Source of the DNA: Hoeflea ulvae
GTDB lineage: Bacteria > Pseudomonadota > Alphaproteobacteria > Rhizobiales > Rhizobiaceae
Length of the DNA: 64,000 nucleotides
NCBI RefSeq assembly: GCF_026619435.1
Contig: NZ_JAOVZQ010000001.1
Location: 3,789,501-3,853,500, forward strand
Reading direction: 5' to 3'
The stretch's first letter is position 1; every line of letters starts with the position of its first letter. Of this stretch, positions 33,241 to 44,697 are shown piece after piece. The notes beneath the pieces are model-generated. The model was not told where the DNA came from and made no database searches. It worked only from the letters and a program-made list of their open reading frames with translations. The translations under genes were made by a program, and so were the position numbers.

Positions 33241-35241
33241 TCAGGCCGCCTTCACCGCGGCTTCCAGCAGAACGAGCCTGACGCCGTCGGTGACCTGCGC
33301 ACCGGCGCTGACCAGCACTTCGGCCACCACGCCATCGCGCGGCGCGGACAGCGTCATCTCCATCTTCATGGCTTCCATGATCACCAGGGCCTCGCCGTTC
33401 TTGACCTCCTGGCCATTCACCACCAGCACCTGCTTGACGATGCCCGGCATCGCCGAGACCACCGAATCGCCGCCCGCGGCCAGATCGTCGCTGCGCCTGC
33501 GCTGCTGCTTGCCGAACCGGTGGGTCAGCCCCTCGTGAAACACCACCACTTCGACGCCGCTCTGAACCAGCCTGCAGCGCTGGGTGACGCCGCCGGCCGA
33601 AAAGGCCCAGTCGTCCTGCCGATGCCCAACCGCTTCCAGACGCAGCTCGCCCGCTTCAAGCGCGGAGCCGGTGATGCGCCAGGTGTAGGTGCTTTCCCGC
33701 TCCACCGTGAATGCGCTGGCGATGCCCTCGACCTCGAGGATCACCGAGCGTTTCGGAGCCCCCCAGATTTCGAAGGGACCTATCGCCGTCACGGGATTGT
33801 CCGCAGGCGACGCAATCATGCCGGATGCGGCCAGCGCCGCCAGCGCGGTGATTGCCTCGGGCGCTGAGACACGCTCGGTCAGGCTGTCGATATTGCGGTC
33901 GATCAAGCCGGTGTCGAGCCGGCCGGAGGCGAAATCCGCATCCCGGCAGAGCTTGGTCAAAAATGCCGTGTTGGTGACGGTTCCGGCAATCTCGGTGCGG
34001 CCGAGCGCACCGGCAAGCTTGCCCAGCGCCTCGGCGCGGGTCTTGCCATGCGCAATCACCTTGGCGATCATCGGATCATAAAACGGGCTGATCTCGTCAC
34101 CGGCGCGCACGCCGGCATCCACCCGGACGTCGCCATCCGGGAACGCCAGATGCGCAAGCCGCCCGACCGCCGGCAGAAACCCCTTTTCCGCGTCCTCGGC
34201 ATAGATCCGCGCTTCCACCGCATGACCGTTGATCGACAACTGATCCTGGCGCAGCGGCAGCGCCTCGCCGCCGGCGACCCGGATCTGCCATTCGACCAGA
34301 TCAAGACCGGTGATCAGCTCGGTGACCGGATGCTCGACCTGCAGCCGCGTGTTCATTTCCATGAACCAGAACTTGTCTGCCTGAAGCCCTTCACTGGCAT
34401 CGACGATGAACTCGACCGTGCCCGCGCCGGAATAATTGATTGCCCTGGCCGCTTGCACCGCCGCGGCTCCCATTGCCGCCCGCATGTCTTCGGGCATATC
34501 AGGCGCCGGCGCTTCCTCGATCACCTTCTGATGCCGCCGCTGGGCCGAGCAGTCGCGCTCGAACAGGTGCACCACATTGCCGTGATTGTCGCCAAACACC
34601 TGGATTTCGATGTGCCGCGGGGTGGCGACATATTTCTCCACCAGCACCCGGTCATCGCCGAACGAGGCCTTGGCCTCGCGCCGCGCCGAGGACAGCGCCG
34701 CCGGGAAATCCGCCTGGTGCTCGACCTTGCGCATGCCCTTGCCGCCACCGCCGGCGCGCGCCTTGATCAGCACCGGAAAGCCGATCTCGTTGGCCTTGCC
34801 GGCCAACACCACCAGTTCCTGCGCCTCGCCGTGATAGCCCGGCACCACCGGCACATTGGCCTTTTCCATCAGTGCCTTGGCCGCATCTTTCAATCCCATG
34901 GCGCGGATCGCCGACGCCGACGGGCCGATGAAGATCAGCCCCGCCTTGTCCACCTGGTCGACAAAGCCCGGATTTTCCGACAGGAATCCGTAGCCCGGAT
35001 GGATCGCATCCGCGCCGGTGCGCCTGGCGGCATCGAGAATGGCGTCGCCCTTGAGATAGCTCTCGGACGCCGGCGCCGGCCCGATCAGCACCGCTTCATC
35101 GGCCATCTCCACATGCAACGCGTCAGCGTCCGCTTCGGAATAGACCGCCACCGTGGCAATGCCCATTTTCCGCGCCGTGCGAATGATCCGGCAAGCAATC
35201 TCGCCCCGGTTGGCGATGAGGATTTTGGTGATCATTGTCAT
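33241..35241 (-). CDS. mccA: 3-Methylcrotonyl-CoA carboxylase, biotin-carrying alpha subunit
   Basis: Biotin carboxylase and biotin carrier subunit of the leucine/isovalerate pathway, 666 residues. Biotin carboxylase domain at 1-450 (KILIANRGEIACRIIRTARKMGI, GGGGKGMR, EMNTRLQVEHPVTE). The biotinyl domain at the C-terminus has the lysine in EAMKME. With MccB it carboxylates 3-methylcrotonyl-CoA. The two subunit genes are normally adjacent; here a hydrolase and a toxin-antitoxin pair lie between them. HMG-CoA lyase and methylglutaconyl-CoA hydratase, often next to mccA, are not in the window. Assignment as methylcrotonyl rather than propionyl or geranyl carboxylase rests on the neighbouring ivd-type gene. 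Confidence 0.87.
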   Translation of the reverse strand: MTMITKILIANRGEIACRIIRTARKMGIATVAVYSEADADALHVEMADEAVLIGPAPASESYLKGDAILDAARRTGADAIHPGYGFLSENPGFVDQVDKAGLIFIGPSASAIRAMGLKDAAKALMEKANVPVVPGYHGEAQELVVLAGKANEIGFPVLIKARAGGGGKGMRKVEHQADFPAALSSARREAKASFGDDRVLVEKYVATPRHIEIQVFGDNHGNVVHLFERDCSAQRRHQKVIEEAPAPDMPEDMRAAMGAAAVQAARAINYSGAGTVEFIVDASEGLQADKFWFMEMNTRLQVEHPVTELITGLDLVEWQIRVAGGEALPLRQDQLSINGHAVEARIYAEDAEKGFLPAVGRLAHLAFPDGDVRVDAGVRAGDEISPFYDPMIAKVIAHGKTRAEALGKLAGALGRTEIAGTVTNTAFLTKLCRDADFASGRLDTGLIDRNIDSLTERVSAPEAITALAALAASGMIASPADNPVTAIGPFEIWGAPKRSVILEVEGIASAFTVERESTYTWRITGSALEAGELRLEAVGHRQDDWAFSAGGVTQRCRLVQSGVEVVVFHEGLTHRFGKQQRRRSDDLAAGGDSVVSAMPGIVKQVLVVNGQEVKNGEALVIMEAMKMEMTLSAPRDGVVAEVLVSAGAQVTDGVRLVLLEAAVKAA

Positions 35242-35255
35242 GGCTCACTCTTGTT

Positions 35256-35687
35256 TCATTCAAAACTCAATTCCGCAAACCCGACGCGGGCCATGCTTGG
35301 AGGCATCCGAATACCCTTGTCATCGCTCAGGAATGTTTGGCAACCGGCAGCCACCGCCGAGGCCAGATGGATTGCATCCGGCAATTTCGTGCCGGCAACC
35401 GCCCGCAATCCGGCAGCCTTTACCAATATGTCGCGGCTGACCGGCAGCAGGTCCACATGCTCCTGATGTTCAAGAAACTGAAGCACGGCTTCTATCGCCG
35501 GTTCATTGCTCTCGCGCATCGGTTTGACCAGACATTCAGCCAGCGTCAAATGACTTGAAACCCCTGTCAGCTGTCCGGTCTCAAGTGCATTGATGAACCT
35601 TTCCTGCGAATGGTTCAGCGGCGCGGTGTGTTCGAGAATGGTGATCACGATGTTGGAATCCAGATAGACGTGATCGCCATTCTTCAC
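35256..35687 (-). CDS. PIN-domain toxin (VapC type), module 1
   Basis: A 143-residue PIN-domain nuclease, presumably a VapC-type toxin. Acidic residues expected for the metal site are present: DSNIV near 10, E in TLAECL near 50 and DAIHLASA near 105. GTG 35687 is preceded by GAGG and lies three bases after the stop of the antitoxin gene. It ends only 14 bases before the mccA start. Confidence 0.85.
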   Translation of the reverse strand: MKNGDHVYLDSNIVITILEHTAPLNHSQERFINALETGQLTGVSSHLTLAECLVKPMRESNEPAIEAVLQFLEHQEHVDLLPVSRDILVKAAGLRAVAGTKLPDAIHLASAVAAGCQTFLSDDKGIRMPPSMARVGFAELSFE

Positions 35688-35690
35688 CGG

Positions 35691-35942
35691 TCAATCCTCC
35701 CATTCGTCTCGGAGTACGCGGATCTCCGCCACGATTTCCTCAGCCGTGCGGCCCGACGACACGCTCCCCACCAGTTCTGACAATCGTTTTCTGGTCCGGA
35801 GGCCAGTTTGATCCGGCAACTCGACCGCATTCGAAATGATATCGCGGACCTCCGCCTCGGTTGACCGGTTGTTGGCCTTGGCCCGCGATTTGACCGCTTC
35901 CAATACTGCATCTTCCAATTGCCTGACCACGATCTGGCCCAT
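35691..35942 (-). CDS. FitA/VapB-like ribbon-helix-helix antitoxin, module 1
   Basis: An 83-residue antitoxin that should neutralise the PIN toxin encoded next to it and autoregulate. The N-terminus GQIVVRQLEDAVLEAVKSRAKANNRSTEAEVRDII is the ribbon-helix-helix DNA-binding region of FitA-like proteins. ATG 35942 has AAGGAG upstream. A 23-bp perfect palindrome lies at 35956-35978, the probable binding site. Confidence 0.82.
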   Translation of the reverse strand: MGQIVVRQLEDAVLEAVKSRAKANNRSTEAEVRDIISNAVELPDQTGLRTRKRLSELVGSVSSGRTAEEIVAEIRVLRDEWED

Positions 35943-35955
35943 ATCCGTCACTCCT

Positions 35956-35978
35956 TTTGATATCATAATGATATCAAA
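35956..35978. promoter_or_regulatory. Palindromic operator of toxin-antitoxin module 1
   Basis: A perfect 23-base palindrome of arms TTTGATATCAT / ATGATATCAAA around one central A sits just upstream of the antitoxin ribosome binding site. It is the expected site for autoregulation. Confidence 0.75.
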
Positions 35979-35993
35979 TTCCATATCCGGTTT

Positions 35994-36023
35994 CCATCAC
36001 ATCCCGAGCACACCGAATTTGGT
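35994..36023 (-). pseudogene. Remnant of an mccB 3' end
   Basis: Thirty bases on the minus strand match the last codons of mccB (36893-38509) at 25 of 30 positions. Both read TKFGV..M and then TGATGG. Three of the five differences are silent and two change an amino acid. The copy lies between the hydrolase gene and the antitoxin gene and has no upstream coding continuity that I can see. It looks like the leftover end of an ancestral or duplicated mccB after insertion or recombination. Confidence 0.6.
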
Positions 36024-36059
36024 GCGTCCAGTCCGTCGGCGTCACGCAAACCCAAGCCA

Positions 36060-36892
36060 CTATCGTCCTTGCGATTTCAGAAATGCCTGGAGATGAAACG
36101 CGATGGCTTCCGGTGCATCTTCCTGCATCAGATGACCGGCCCCGGGAACGGATATGAAATCCGACCCGGGTATCATGGCATGCAGTTCCCGGCCTCTTTC
36201 GATCGGGATCCATTCATCGTCCTCGCCCCACAGGATCAGCACCGGGCAGCGGATCTCTCCATACCGGTCCTGAACCTCGTCGGTAAAACGCTGGTCCATC
36301 TGCGCGATCTGGCGGTAGAACGATGCCTGTTTTTCCGCGCCAGCCCACTGATCGGCATAAGGCGCCAGTGTCCCGTCCGTCGCGTCCCGCTTCATCGCAG
36401 ACTTGAGATAGGCCGGCAGAATGGCTTCATGCATGTAGCCCGGCATGCCGGCAAAGGCTGCCTCATGGTGTTTGACATGCTGCACCAGCGGCGAGCCCCA
36501 GGGACGGATGGCCACGGGATCGATCAGGGTCAGGCTGTTGTACGCGACCCCGTCGATCAGATGCGCCCGCAAGGCTGTCGCACCGCCGAAATCATGCGCC
36601 ACCACATCCGGACGGCTCAGCCCCCAATGTGTCACCAGTGCCGCGAATATCCGGTTTTGGACACCCAGCGAAACGTCACCATCCGGCCGGTCGGAATTGC
36701 CGTAGCCGAGCATGTCGAAAAAATAGACCTTGCGTCCCCGCGCCAGCAACGGCGCCAGCCGCGCCCATTCGTAGGACCAGAACGGCGTCCCATGCATCAG
36801 CACAAGCGGCTCACCTTCCCCAAGCGATCCCCAGCGGATGCTGTGGCCCTCGAACAAGAATGTTTCCGGTGTCTGCCAGGTCATTTTCGCCA

Positions 36893-36893
<1 letters not shown>
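36060..36893 (-). CDS. Alpha/beta hydrolase with an Asp nucleophile (haloalkane-dehalogenase/epoxide-hydrolase-like)
   Basis: A 277-residue cytosolic hydrolase. The oxyanion-hole motif is HGTPFWSYEW. The nucleophile elbow reads VAHDFGGA, so the nucleophile is Asp, as in haloalkane dehalogenases and epoxide hydrolases. The acid is in WGEDDEW and the base His is in GAGHLMQEDAPE. ATG 36893 shares one base with the mccB stop (TGATG), so translation is coupled. Its place inside the leucine operon suggests an acyl-CoA or ester side reaction, but the substrate is unknown. Confidence 0.82.
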
Positions 36894-38508
<1,615 letters not shown>

Positions 38509-38509
<1 letters not shown>

Positions 38510-38889
38510 CAGCGAATAAGCTCCACTTTGCAAGGCAGGTCGAGATCGGCCCAGTTTCGATCTGCGGTCAATGCCGTCGCTTTCTCCCTGATGGCAAGCG
38601 CAAGGCAGGCCCGGTCTCCCAGAGACAACCCGCGATGGCGCGTATCGGTACGCAAACGACCTGCCAACAGAGCGGTATCGGCATCAAACGACACCACATC
38701 GAGACGAAGGGCCGCTACATCCTCTACAGCGATTTCAGGCTTGCTCCCTATGTCGATAAGTTTGGAAACGACTTCCGCAAGATTTACCGAACAAATCCGC
38801 GATCCTACCGACCGTTTCCAAAACAACTCAGCGCCGGGTTCATTTTTCAATCCGGCAAGGACCGCTGACGCATCCAGAATAACGTTCAC
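38509..38889 (-). CDS. PIN-domain toxin (VapC type), module 2
   Basis: A 126-residue PIN-domain nuclease with acidic residues in [30 protein letters not shown] and TADRNWAD, the usual VapC set. GTG 38889 overlaps the antitoxin stop (GTGA). Its own stop overlaps the mccB start, so the toxin and a metabolic enzyme are translationally coupled. Confidence 0.88.
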
Positions 38890-39275
38890 TTATCTTTTTC
38901 CCGCATGGCCATTCCTTCGCGATGCAAGCGTTCAAAACGCTCATCAGACCTTCGCTGCTCTTCCCGGCGCTCTGCCAGGAAGTCCTCAACAATATCCACA
39001 CCCGGCGGAACGAGCTCTTGTACACGAGCCTGGATTTCCCTGATCACCGCAAGATAGGGCTTGATCTTCAGCTCTCCATCCGCGACTTCCAGCGCCAGCT
39101 CATCGCCCGGCTTGACCCCGAGCGCCTCACGCATCGCTGCCGGGATGACAAGCCGCCCGCCTTCGCCGAGCTTCACGCGGTCGAGCATCGGCTTTTTCAC
39201 TTCCCCGAACGCCGGGTCGTAACCCGACTGGCCCGTTTCGGCGAAGCCTGTCTCTTTCTCGCGCCTCGTCATCAT
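38886..39275 (-). CDS. AbrB/MazE-type antitoxin, module 2
   Basis: A 129-residue antitoxin. The swapped-hairpin DNA-binding region (RVKLGEGGRLVIPAAMREALGVKPGDELALEVADGELKI, about 35-75) is of the AbrB type, followed by a charged C-terminal tail that would wrap the toxin. ATG 39275 is preceded by AAAGG. A perfect 21-bp palindrome at 39294-39314 lies just upstream and is the likely autoregulatory site. Confidence 0.85.
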   Translation of the reverse strand: MMTRREKETGFAETGQSGYDPAFGEVKKPMLDRVKLGEGGRLVIPAAMREALGVKPGDELALEVADGELKIKPYLAVIREIQARVQELVPPGVDIVEDFLAERREEQRRSDERFERLHREGMAMREKDK

Positions 39276-39293
39276 GCCACCTTTCTCTGATCT

Positions 39294-39314
39294 GCCATGT
39301 TTATTAAACATGGC
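39294..39314. promoter_or_regulatory. Palindromic operator of toxin-antitoxin module 2
   Basis: Arms GCCATGTTTA and TAAACATGGC flank one central T. The perfect palindrome lies upstream of the AbrB-type antitoxin gene and next to the end of the acyl-CoA dehydrogenase gene. Confidence 0.72.
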
Positions 39315-39331
39315 AATATAGCACAATTACG

Positions 39332-40495
39332 TCATGCGGTCTCCGCCATCATCTCGCGCCCGATCAGCATGCGGCGCACCTCGCTCGTGCCTGCGCCGAT
39401 TTCATAGAGCTTGGCGTCGCGCAGCAGCCGGCCGGTCGGGTAGTCATTGATATAGCCATTGCCGCCCAGCGCCTGGATGGCTTCCAGCGCCACCTGCGTC
39501 GCCTTTTCCGCCGCGTAGAGAATGCAGCCCGCCGCATCCTTGCGGCTGGTTTCGCCACGATCGCAGGCCTGCGCCACCGCATAGACATAGGCCCGGCAGG
39601 CATTCATCGTCGTGTACATGTCGGCGAGCTTGCCCTGCATCAGCTGGAAATTGCCGATCGGTTCGCCGAACTGCTTGCGCTCATGGCAATAGGGCACCAC
39701 CACATCCATCGCCGCCGCCATGATGCCGAGCGGCCCGCCCGACAGCACCACGCGCTCGTAGTCCAATCCCGACATCAGGATCTTGACGCCCTCGCCTTCC
39801 TGGCCGAGCACATTGTCAAACGGCACTTCGCAGTCCTCAAACACCAGTTCGCAGGTGTTGGAGCCGCGCATGCCCAGCTTGTCGAGCTTCTGCGCGGTCG
39901 AGAACCCGGCCATGCCCTTTTCGATCAGGAAGGCGGTGATGCCGCGCGATTTGGCTTCCGGATCGGTCTTGGCATAAACCACCAGCGTGTTGGCGTCGGG
40001 TCCGTTGGTAATCCACATCTTGTTGCCGTTGAGCACGTAGCGGTCATTGAGCTTTTCGGCCCGCAGCTTCATCGACACCACGTCCGATCCCGAGCCCGGC
40101 TCGCTCATCGCCAGCGCACCGACATTTTCGCCCGAGCACAGTTTTGGCAGATAGCGCTCCTTCTGCGCCGTCGTGCCCCAGCGGTTGATCTGGTTGACGC
40201 AGAGATTGGAATGGGCGCCGTAGGAGAGCCCGATCGAGGCCGACGCGCGGCTGATTTCTTCCATCGCCACCACATGCGCCAGATAGCTCATGCCGGTGCC
40301 GCCGAAATCGGGATCCGCGGTCATGCCGAGCAGGCCGAGCGCGCCCATTTCCTGCCACAGGTGATCGGGAAACGCATTCTCCCGATCGGTTGCCTCCGCC
40401 ACCGGTGCGATGCGGTCATTGGCAAAACGGGACACCGTGTCCCGCAACGCGTCAATGTCTTCGCCATGGCCAAAATTCATGCTCGTCGTGAACAT
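39332..40495 (-). CDS. ivd: Isovaleryl-CoA dehydrogenase
   Basis: FAD-dependent acyl-CoA dehydrogenase that oxidises isovaleryl-CoA to 3-methylcrotonyl-CoA in leucine breakdown; 387 residues. The motifs [73 protein letters not shown] and the catalytic-base segment [15 protein letters not shown] fit isovaleryl-CoA dehydrogenases. ATG 40495 follows GAGGAAG. It begins two bases after the stop of the TetR gene, so both are on one transcript. The mccB and mccA genes lie downstream. Confidence 0.93.
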   Translation of the reverse strand: MFTTSMNFGHGEDIDALRDTVSRFANDRIAPVAEATDRENAFPDHLWQEMGALGLLGMTADPDFGGTGMSYLAHVVAMEEISRASASIGLSYGAHSNLCVNQINRWGTTAQKERYLPKLCSGENVGALAMSEPGSGSDVVSMKLRAEKLNDRYVLNGNKMWITNGPDANTLVVYAKTDPEAKSRGITAFLIEKGMAGFSTAQKLDKLGMRGSNTCELVFEDCEVPFDNVLGQEGEGVKILMSGLDYERVVLSGGPLGIMAAAMDVVVPYCHERKQFGEPIGNFQLMQGKLADMYTTMNACRAYVYAVAQACDRGETSRKDAAGCILYAAEKATQVALEAIQALGGNGYINDYPTGRLLRDAKLYEIGAGTSEVRRMLIGREMMAETA

Positions 40496-40496
40496 A

Positions 40497-41099
40497 TCAA
40501 TCTTCCTCTTTTTGCCCCACCAGCCGCGCCACAAGGCGGACATAGACCGCCTCGATCTCGTCGAGCGACAGCCGCCCGTTCTCGCGGTACCAGGTGGTCA
40601 TGCCGGTGAGCATGGCGATGATTGCCATGGTGGTGATCTGCGGATCGATGATGGCGAAGGATCCGTCTGCGGCACCGCGTTCCAGGATGGCGCGGGGCAC
40701 TTTCTCATAGTCGCGGCGCAACACTTCGATGGCGCTGAAATTCTCGTCCTCGAGGCTGCGCAGTTCCATGTAGGAGATGAACACCTCGCGCGAGCGGTCG
40801 AGATGATAGCGGATATGGAACCGGACGAAATGCTCGAGCGCCTCGGGCGGCGCCAGACCCGGCACCTCGACCTCTTCCCAGGCGCTCAGCAGCGTTTCCA
40901 TATGGACCCGCAACAGCTCGTTCAGGAGATCCTGCTTGGTCGGGAAATGGTTGTAGATGGCGCCGGCCTGGACCCCGGTTTCAGCCGCGATCGCCCGCAT
41001 CGACACGGCCGCGTAACCCGAGCGGGCAAACAGCTCCAATGCGGCCTTGCGCACCTTTTCTGCCGTTTCGGCTCCCGTTGTACCCGCCCGTCGCGCCAT
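40497..41099 (-). CDS. TetR-family regulator of the branched-chain acyl operons
   Basis: A 200-residue repressor. The N-terminal helix-turn-helix ([45 protein letters not shown]) is typical of TetR regulators of acyl-CoA metabolism. A 22-bp site just upstream (41109-41130) recurs in front of the acyl-CoA ligase/Liv operon at 49019-49040. Its gene precedes the acyl-CoA dehydrogenase on the same transcript. An acyl-CoA ligand is inferred. Confidence 0.88.
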   Translation of the reverse strand: MARRAGTTGAETAEKVRKAALELFARSGYAAVSMRAIAAETGVQAGAIYNHFPTKQDLLNELLRVHMETLLSAWEEVEVPGLAPPEALEHFVRFHIRYHLDRSREVFISYMELRSLEDENFSAIEVLRRDYEKVPRAILERGAADGSFAIIDPQITTMAIIAMLTGMTTWYRENGRLSLDEIEAVYVRLVARLVGQKEED

Positions 41100-41108
41100 G
41101 ACTCACAC

Positions 41109-41130
41109 AATTAAATGAACGTTTGTTTAT
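41109..41130 (-). promoter_or_regulatory. Operator copy 1 of the acyl-CoA TetR regulator
   Basis: The 22-base site runs from AATTAAATGAACG to TTTGTTTAT. It matches the site at 49019-49040 at 19 of 22 positions and lies 10 bases upstream of the TetR start. Confidence 0.75.
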
Positions 41131-41217
41131 TTTTATCGCCTTCCGCGCCGTCCCGCAAGCCCCGGCTCGGGTTCCGATCAAATTTCGGTCCCTCCGCCGG
41201 TTTCGCCGGCCAGAAGC

Positions 41218-42060
41218 TCAGGCCAGCCAGCGCTTGCGGCGCTTGTAATGCTTGACGTTCTTGAACGAGCGCCGCCCCTCGCCGCCCACGCCGAGATAGA
41301 ATTCCTTGACGTCCTCGTTCTCGCGCAGATCGCTGGCAACGCCGTCCATGACGATGCGGCCCGATTCCATAATGTAGCCATAGGTCGCGTAGCGCAGCGC
41401 GATATTGGTGTTCTGTTCGGCCAGCAGAAACGACACCCCCTGCTCCTCGTTCAGCTTCTTGATGATCTCGAAGATCTCTTCCTGCAATTGCGGCGCCAAC
41501 CCCATCGACGGCTCGTCCAGCAGGATCATCTTCGGCCGGCTCATCAGCGCCCGGCCGATTGCCGTCATCTGCTGCTCGCCGCCGGAAGTATAGCCCGCCA
41601 GGCTGCTCTTGCGCTCTCTCAGACGAGGGAAATAGTCATAGACCATCTCGATGTCGCGCTTGATCGCCGCATTGCCGTCCTTGCGTGTGAAGGCCCCGGT
41701 CAGCAGGTTCTCCTCCACGGTGAGGTGACCGAAGCAGTGCCGGCCCTCCATCACCTGGATGCAGCCGCGGCGCACCAGCTCATTGGCGGTCTGCGCCTCG
41801 ATCCGGTTGCCTTCGAATTCGATCGATCCCTTGGTCACCTCGCCGCGTTCGGAGCGCAGCAGGTTGGAGATCGCCTTCAGCGTCGTCGACTTGCCGGCCC
41901 CGTTGGCGCCCAGCAGCGCCACAATGCCGCCTTCCGGCACCACCAGGGACACGCCCTTGAGCACCAGAATCACGTGATCATAGATCACCTCGATATTGTT
42001 GACGGTCAGGATGTTGGGCTGTGTGGACGTATCGGCTGATACGGAAGTGGACATGGTCAC
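41218..42060 (-). CDS. livF: Branched-chain-type ABC transporter ATPase (LivF)
   Basis: A 280-residue ATPase of the LivF class. Walker A is GANGAGKST, the signature region is YTSGGEQQMTAIGRAL and Walker B is MILLDEPSMGLAP. The C-terminal tail is basic (KHYKRRKRWLA). GTG 42060 follows GGAGAGGG by a few bases; an ATG lies two codons later. It is the last gene of the ligase-livG-livH-VOC-livM-binding-protein-livF operon. Confidence 0.9.
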   Translation of the reverse strand: MTMSTSVSADTSTQPNILTVNNIEVIYDHVILVLKGVSLVVPEGGIVALLGANGAGKSTTLKAISNLLRSERGEVTKGSIEFEGNRIEAQTANELVRRGCIQVMEGRHCFGHLTVEENLLTGAFTRKDGNAAIKRDIEMVYDYFPRLRERKSSLAGYTSGGEQQMTAIGRALMSRPKMILLDEPSMGLAPQLQEEIFEIIKKLNEEQGVSFLLAEQNTNIALRYATYGYIMESGRIVMDGVASDLRENEDVKEFYLGVGGEGRRSFKNVKHYKRRKRWLA

Positions 42061-42144
42061 GGACCCTCTCCGGTCGGAACGAATTGGCGCAGGCTGTTGC
42101 CTGCCGCGCGAAACAGGTTTTCGCGCGGCAGGTCATCTTGGCCG

Positions 42145-43465
42145 TCAGTTGAGGCAGGGTTCGGTCCGCTCCGGCCATGGAGCGTTGCTCGCCGCGTAGT
42201 CGGCGGCAGCCTGCTTGGCCAGCGGATTGACCATGTTGACGTCCGGTGAGAACCAGTCGCCGGACTTCATCCAGTCCTTGCCGTCCCATTCCACCACATA
42301 GACCTTGTGATGGCCGGAATGGTCCTCACAGGTCAGCTTCATCGGCAGGGCAAAGCCTTCCATGCCCATTTCCTTGAGACGCTCCTCGGTGATGTCGAGG
42401 TTCTCCAGTGCCATTGCGCATGTCGGTCGCGTCGATGACCGGCTTGCCCGCGATTTCCTGCGCCTTGCGGATGCCTTCGACGATCAGCATCGAGTTGTAG
42501 ACACCGCGGTTGTAGAGATTGTCGGCGAATTTCGCCGGATCAACCTGGCTTTTGCCGGCATCGACAACATATTTCTTGATGTCCGCGATGAACGGATAGT
42601 CGGAGCCCACACCGTGGAAGTTGAGTGTGCGGTAACCCTTGGCTGCCTCGCCGCCGGCTGCCGCGTCGTCATTGCCGCCGGACCACCACACACCGTAGAA
42701 ATTTTCCATCGGGTAGCGGATCTTGGTGGCTTCCTTGACGGCGGTCGGGCTCATTGCACCCCAGCCCCACATGATCATGTAATCGGGCCTGTCGCGGCGG
42801 ATATTGAGCCACTGCGAGGACTGGTTCTGCATTTCCTTGCCGGCAACCGGATATTGCATCAGCTCGAAGCCCATATTGGCAGCCATCTGCTCGAGCAGCG
42901 GGATCGGCTCGCGGCCATAGCCGGCGTCGAGGAAGATGTAACCGATCTTCTTGCCCTTGAGGTTTTCAGCACCGCCTTCGCGGCGGGCGATGTCGGTGAC
43001 GATTGCAGATGCGCCATCCCAATAGGTATCCGGCGGATTGAACACCCACGGGAATGTGTTGCCTTCAGCCGCGGCGGACAGGCCATAGGCCATCGACAGC
43101 ACCGGGATCTTGTCGACCGATGCCTTCGGAATCACCTGAAGCGTAATACCGGTCGAATAGGGGCTGATGACCAGCGCGCCTTCGCCCTTGACCTGCTCGT
43201 AGCACTCCACACCCTTCTGGGTGTCGTAGCCGGTTTCGCATTCGGTGACGCGGATCTTGACGCCGTTGATGCCGCCGTCACGCTCGTTGAGCATGGTCAG
43301 GTAGTCATGCATGCCATTGGCAATCGGGATACCCGAACCGGCATAGGGGCCGGTGCGGTAGCTAAACAGCGGCACGTGCAGCTCATCGGCGGCGAATGCC
43401 GGCAATGCTGCGCCCGCCAGGGTGCCGGTCAAGATGGTTCCGGCAATCAGACATTTCAGTCGCAT
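42145..43465 (-). pseudogene. Branched-chain-type ABC transporter substrate-binding protein, single-base frameshift
   Basis: Periplasmic binding protein of the Liv type. From ATG 43465 (GGAGG upstream) it has a signal peptide (CLIAGTILTGTLAGAALPAFA) and a full two-lobe fold up to DATDMRN. At 42412 one extra G shifts the frame. The correct continuation, ALENLDITEERLKEMGMEGFALPMKL and on to a stop at 42145, lies in the next frame. The total length of 1321 bases leaves a remainder of one. Without the extra base the protein would be about 439 residues. It is either a sequencing error or a recent mutation; both halves look otherwise intact. Confidence 0.88.
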
Positions 43466-43617
43466 GGTATTCCTCCCATTAGGCGCGGGGTTCACGCCAG
43501 TTCGGGGACCCTATTCCTCCCGGCAGTGCTGGTCCGGACGGGTCCCTTGCCCGGACATTGCCTTCTATGGAACCTTTCCGGACCGCCGCTCAAGGCAGTG
43601 CGGAAAGCACCAGTCGG

Positions 43618-44697
43618 TCAGCCGTATGGAAACGGCCAGACGCGCATTTTCTCCTTGCCGAGCGACCAGAGCCGCGCCAGCCCATGCGGCTCGACAATGA
43701 GAAAGAAGATGATCAGGGCGCCCACAACCATGGTCGCGATGTGGAAAACCGTTTCGGCGCCGATGCCGATGCCCAGGATCGGCAGGCCCGAGCGCAGCAC
43801 GATCGGCAGCCCCCAGATGAAGGCCGCACCGAAGAAAGATCCGACCAGGCTGCCCAGTCCGCCCAGAATCACCATGAACAGGATCTGGAACGACAGCGTG
43901 ATCGAGAATGCCGATGGTTCGGCAGCCCCGAGATAGAAGAAGATGAACATCGCGCCGGCCACGCCGCACAGATAGGACGACACCGCAAAGGCCGAGAGCT
44001 TGGCGGTCAGCGGCCGCACGCCCATCAATTCCGCGGCGATATCCATGTCGCGGATCATCATCCACTGCCGGCCAATCCGGCCGCGAACGATGTTCTTGAC
44101 GGCAAGCGTCACCACCACCACGATGCCGAGAACAACGAAATACTGGGTCATGGGTGCGGCCGACGGTCCGGTCAGGATGATGTCGCCAAAGCCGCGCCGC
44201 TCCGGCACTTCGATGGCGCCAGAGGCATTGTAGTTGTAGAGCCACGGAATCCGGATGAAGCACCATTCGAGAAAGAACTGCGCCGCAAGTGTCGTCACGG
44301 CCAGATAAAGGCCCTTGATCCTGAGCGACGGCAATCCGAACAGCACCCCGATTCCGGCGGAGAAAAGTCCCGACAGCAGCACCAGAACAATGATGTTGGT
44401 TTCCGGGAAAATCGTCGTCAGCTTGTAGCAGCTATAGGCGCCCACACCCATGAAGGCGCCGGTGCCGAGCGACAACTGCCCGGCATAGCCGGTCAGGATG
44501 TTGAGCCCGATCGCGGCCAGCGACAGGATCAGGAACGGCGTCATGATCGCATTGAGAAAGAAGTCCGACGCCACGAAGGGGATCGCCAGCGCAATCGCCC
44601 CGATGATCGCCATGCCGATCCGGTCCTCGCGGATCGGGAAGATCGCCTGATCCGCGATATAGCTTGTCTTGTACTGGCCGGATTCGCGGTACAGCAT
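43618..44697 (-). CDS. livM: Branched-chain-type ABC transporter permease (LivM)
   Basis: A 359-residue inner-membrane permease with about ten helices and the LivM segments GLNILTGYAGQLSLGTGAFMGVGAY near 65 and AAELMGVRPLTAKLSAFAVSS near 225. ATG 44697 overlaps the stop of the VOC gene (TGATG), so the VOC protein is made with the transporter. Confidence 0.93.
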   Translation of the reverse strand: MLYRESGQYKTSYIADQAIFPIREDRIGMAIIGAIALAIPFVASDFFLNAIMTPFLILSLAAIGLNILTGYAGQLSLGTGAFMGVGAYSCYKLTTIFPETNIIVLVLLSGLFSAGIGVLFGLPSLRIKGLYLAVTTLAAQFFLEWCFIRIPWLYNYNASGAIEVPERRGFGDIILTGPSAAPMTQYFVVLGIVVVVTLAVKNIVRGRIGRQWMMIRDMDIAAELMGVRPLTAKLSAFAVSSYLCGVAGAMFIFFYLGAAEPSAFSITLSFQILFMVILGGLGSLVGSFFGAAFIWGLPIVLRSGLPILGIGIGAETVFHIATMVVGALIIFFLIVEPHGLARLWSLGKEKMRVWPFPYG

